From CAG-103 sp963627135 (lineage in GTDB: Bacteria > Bacillota > Clostridia > Oscillospirales > Oscillospiraceae), in NCBI GenBank assembly GCA_963627135.1, contig CAVFZY010000005.1, positions 1-14,578 of the forward strand: 14,578 bases of DNA, given 5' to 3'. Positions 13,315-14,578 of this stretch are shown here, piece after piece. The notes under the pieces are model-generated. The model was not told the origin of the DNA and ran no database searches. It was given only the letters and a program-made list of their open reading frames with translations. Every line of letters starts with the position of its first letter. Within the stretch, counting starts at the first letter, position 1. Position numbers and translations under genes: made by a program.

Positions 13315-13358
13315 AAAGACCACACAACTGACTACAGTGTCGGCTGTGCGGTCTTTTT
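13315..13358 (-). terminator. Terminator between the MATE gene and the agmatine operon leader
   Basis: AAAGACCACACA (13315-13326) pairs with TGTGCGGTCTTT (13345-13356) at 11 of 12 positions around an 18-base loop. On the plus strand five T follow the GGTC; on the minus strand the stem ends TCTTTCTGTTT. It starts about 10 bases after the leftward MATE stop codon, so it probably ends that gene, and may act in both directions. Between 13210 and 13315 I see no gene; the only symmetric element is TTGAG/CTCAA around GACGTC (13285-13301). Confidence 0.7.
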
Positions 13359-13368
13359 CCGCCAGTTT

Positions 13369-14578
13369 TTAATTACCGGAACAACCTCGTCCACTTGTTG
13401 CCGCAGACACGCGGGGAGGGGCTGTACTTTCCTGCAAAGCTCTCCATTCGCGTGCAATAAAAACAACAGCCAGAATACCTACCAGCAGGCTGGACAGCGC
13501 CCCGGCGTAAAGCAATCCGTCAACGCCGAAAAGCCCTCCCAATATCAGCATTGCGGGAATCTGAACAATGATCTGCCGGAACAGAACCAAGGCGGTTGCG
13601 GGGATCGGTTTGCCTATGGATTGCAGGAAAGAGCTGCCGACCATTTGGAAGCTGTCAAGGAAAATAAGCATCAGGAAAATCCGCAGACACTTCACCGAAA
13701 ACTCGTTATAGAGCGTATCTGCCGAGCCGAAAATGCGGACAATGCTCATAGGCGCAAGCTGGAACCAAATCGTAGCAAGACCCATGAGCGCTGCAGATAA
13801 GATGAGCAGCAGCTTTAGGATATGTCTGACCCGGCTGCGGAGGTTTCGCCCGTAGTTATAGCTGATGATGGGCTGCGCACCGGAGCATAGCCCGGTGATG
13901 GCGTTTTGCAGCAAGGTAAACACCTTCATGGTAACGCCCAGCGCGGTGAGAGGAATCTCCGCACCGTACTTGCTCAGTGCTCCGTATTTGACAAGAAGAT
14001 TGTTCTGAAAATAGAGAACGACCACAATTGCCAGCTGTGTCACAAAACTGGAGAGACCCAGCTTTGCCGTTCTCGGCACATACCGAATACATCCAGTGAA
14101 CGATTTTTTCGTGAGCCGGATGGTTCCTTTTTTGCGGACGAGATATACAATGCATACGCCCGCGCTCGCTGCCTGACCCAATACCGTGGCAATGGCTGCA
14201 CCCTTCACACCCCAATGAAAGACAAAGATGGTCAGCGGGTCACCGATCATATTGATTGTAAAACCTGTGAGCATACTGAGCATCGCGGTTTTGGGACCGC
14301 CGTTTCCGCGGACGATGCTCATAGCACCGCAGGGGAAAATGTTGAAAATCGTTCCGGCAACGATAATATATCCGTAGTCCAAAGCATACGGCATAATATC
14401 GTCTGTTGCTCCAAACAGGCGGCAGAGCGGCTGTAGGAAAACGGTCAGCAGGATACTCAGCGTGGCACCGGATGCAGCCAACGCGGCAAGACCTGCGGCC
14501 ATGCCCTTTTCAGCCTCCTCACACTTGCCCTCACCGAGCTTCAGGTTCATATAACTGGCTGTGCCGTCACCAATCAGC
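13369..14578 (-). CDS. MATE family efflux transporter, 5' end outside window
   Basis: An H+- or Na+-coupled multidrug/organic cation exporter. About 403 residues are visible. The frame stays open past the internal Met at 14548-14550 to the window edge (LIGDGTASYMNLKLGEG, the conserved MATE segment with a glycine-acid motif), so roughly 50 N-terminal residues are missing. The second half-repeat shows ALGVTMKVFTLLQNAITGLC and GAQPIISYNYGR (the typical AQPIIGYNYGA-like MATE block), and about ten hydrophobic segments are visible. The tail after REWRALQ is short and polar (STAPPRVSAATSGRGC). The substrate is unknown. Base composition (31 of 60 G/C in 13441-13500) is well below that of the agmatine operon, suggesting different ancestry. 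Confidence 0.92.
   Translation of the reverse strand, partial: LIGDGTASYMNLKLGEGKCEEAEKGMAAGLAALAASGATLSILLTVFLQPLCRLFGATDDIMPYALDYGYIIVAGTIFNIFPCGAMSIVRGNGGPKTAMLSMLTGFTINMIGDPLTIFVFHWGVKGAAIATVLGQAASAGVCIVYLVRKKGTIRLTKKSFTGCIRYVPRTAKLGLSSFVTQLAIVVVLYFQNNLLVKYGALSKYGAEIPLTALGVTMKVFTLLQNAITGLCSGAQPIISYNYGRNLRSRVRHILKLLLILSAALMGLATIWFQLAPMSIVRIFGSADTLYNEFSVKCLRIFLMLIFLDSFQMVGSSFLQSIGKPIPATALVLFRQIIVQIPAMLILGGLFGVDGLLYAGALSSLLVGILAVVFIAREWRALQESTAPPRVSAATSGRGCSGN

Overview
The window looks like a chromosomal segment of an endospore-forming, high-G+C member of the Clostridia; an Oscillospiraceae-like gut anaerobe is my guess. The sequence carries the germination protease gene gpr, chromosomal parA/parB with two perfect parS sites (usually close to oriC in Firmicutes), an initiator tRNA, and aggregated Shine-Dalgarno sequences of the AGGAGG type. 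Most genes are very G+C rich (46 of 60 bases in 9541-9600). The lineage call is inference; no rRNA or other taxonomic marker is present.

Layout. Positions 69-3788 are a leftward block. Going leftward it reads parA, parB, serS, mscL, then a separately promoted initiator tRNA gene with its own terminator. The parA promoter and the two parS sites lie at 3819-3930, and the leftward gpr follows at 3936-4793. Positions 4859-4911 form a compact divergent promoter region between gpr and rpsT. The rightward block 4981-7733 holds rpsT (S20), a diacylglycerol-kinase-like lipid kinase and asnS, separated by intrinsic terminators and a near-consensus asnS promoter.

Positions 7770-8524 are a decayed, internally deleted IS3-family (IS150-like) element with recognisable ends. 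It sits inside the loop of what appears to have been one intrinsic terminator between asnS and aguC. The element includes an A+T-rich stretch (19 G/C of 60 in 8341-8400), a 14-codon reading frame with a good ribosome binding site, and a perfect 20-bp inverted repeat.

Positions 8555-13036 are a complete leftward agmatine deiminase operon in the order aguB(ptcA)-aguD-aguA-aguC. Together the four products would import agmatine in exchange for putrescine, deiminate it to N-carbamoylputrescine and ammonia, split that with phosphate into putrescine and carbamoyl phosphate, and make ATP from the carbamoyl phosphate. No dedicated regulator gene is in the window. The 330-bp gap upstream of aguB holds a strong 14-bp terminator hairpin and a hairpin-rich leader that could be a cis-regulatory RNA. 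The right edge is a 5'-truncated, leftward MATE transporter gene of clearly lower G+C (31 of 60 in 13441-13500), probably acquired.

I did not find a wholly new multi-gene system. The best candidates for something undescribed are the structured aguB leader, the 16-bp palindrome over the rpsT promoter, and the leader-peptide/hairpin arrangement inside the IS scar.
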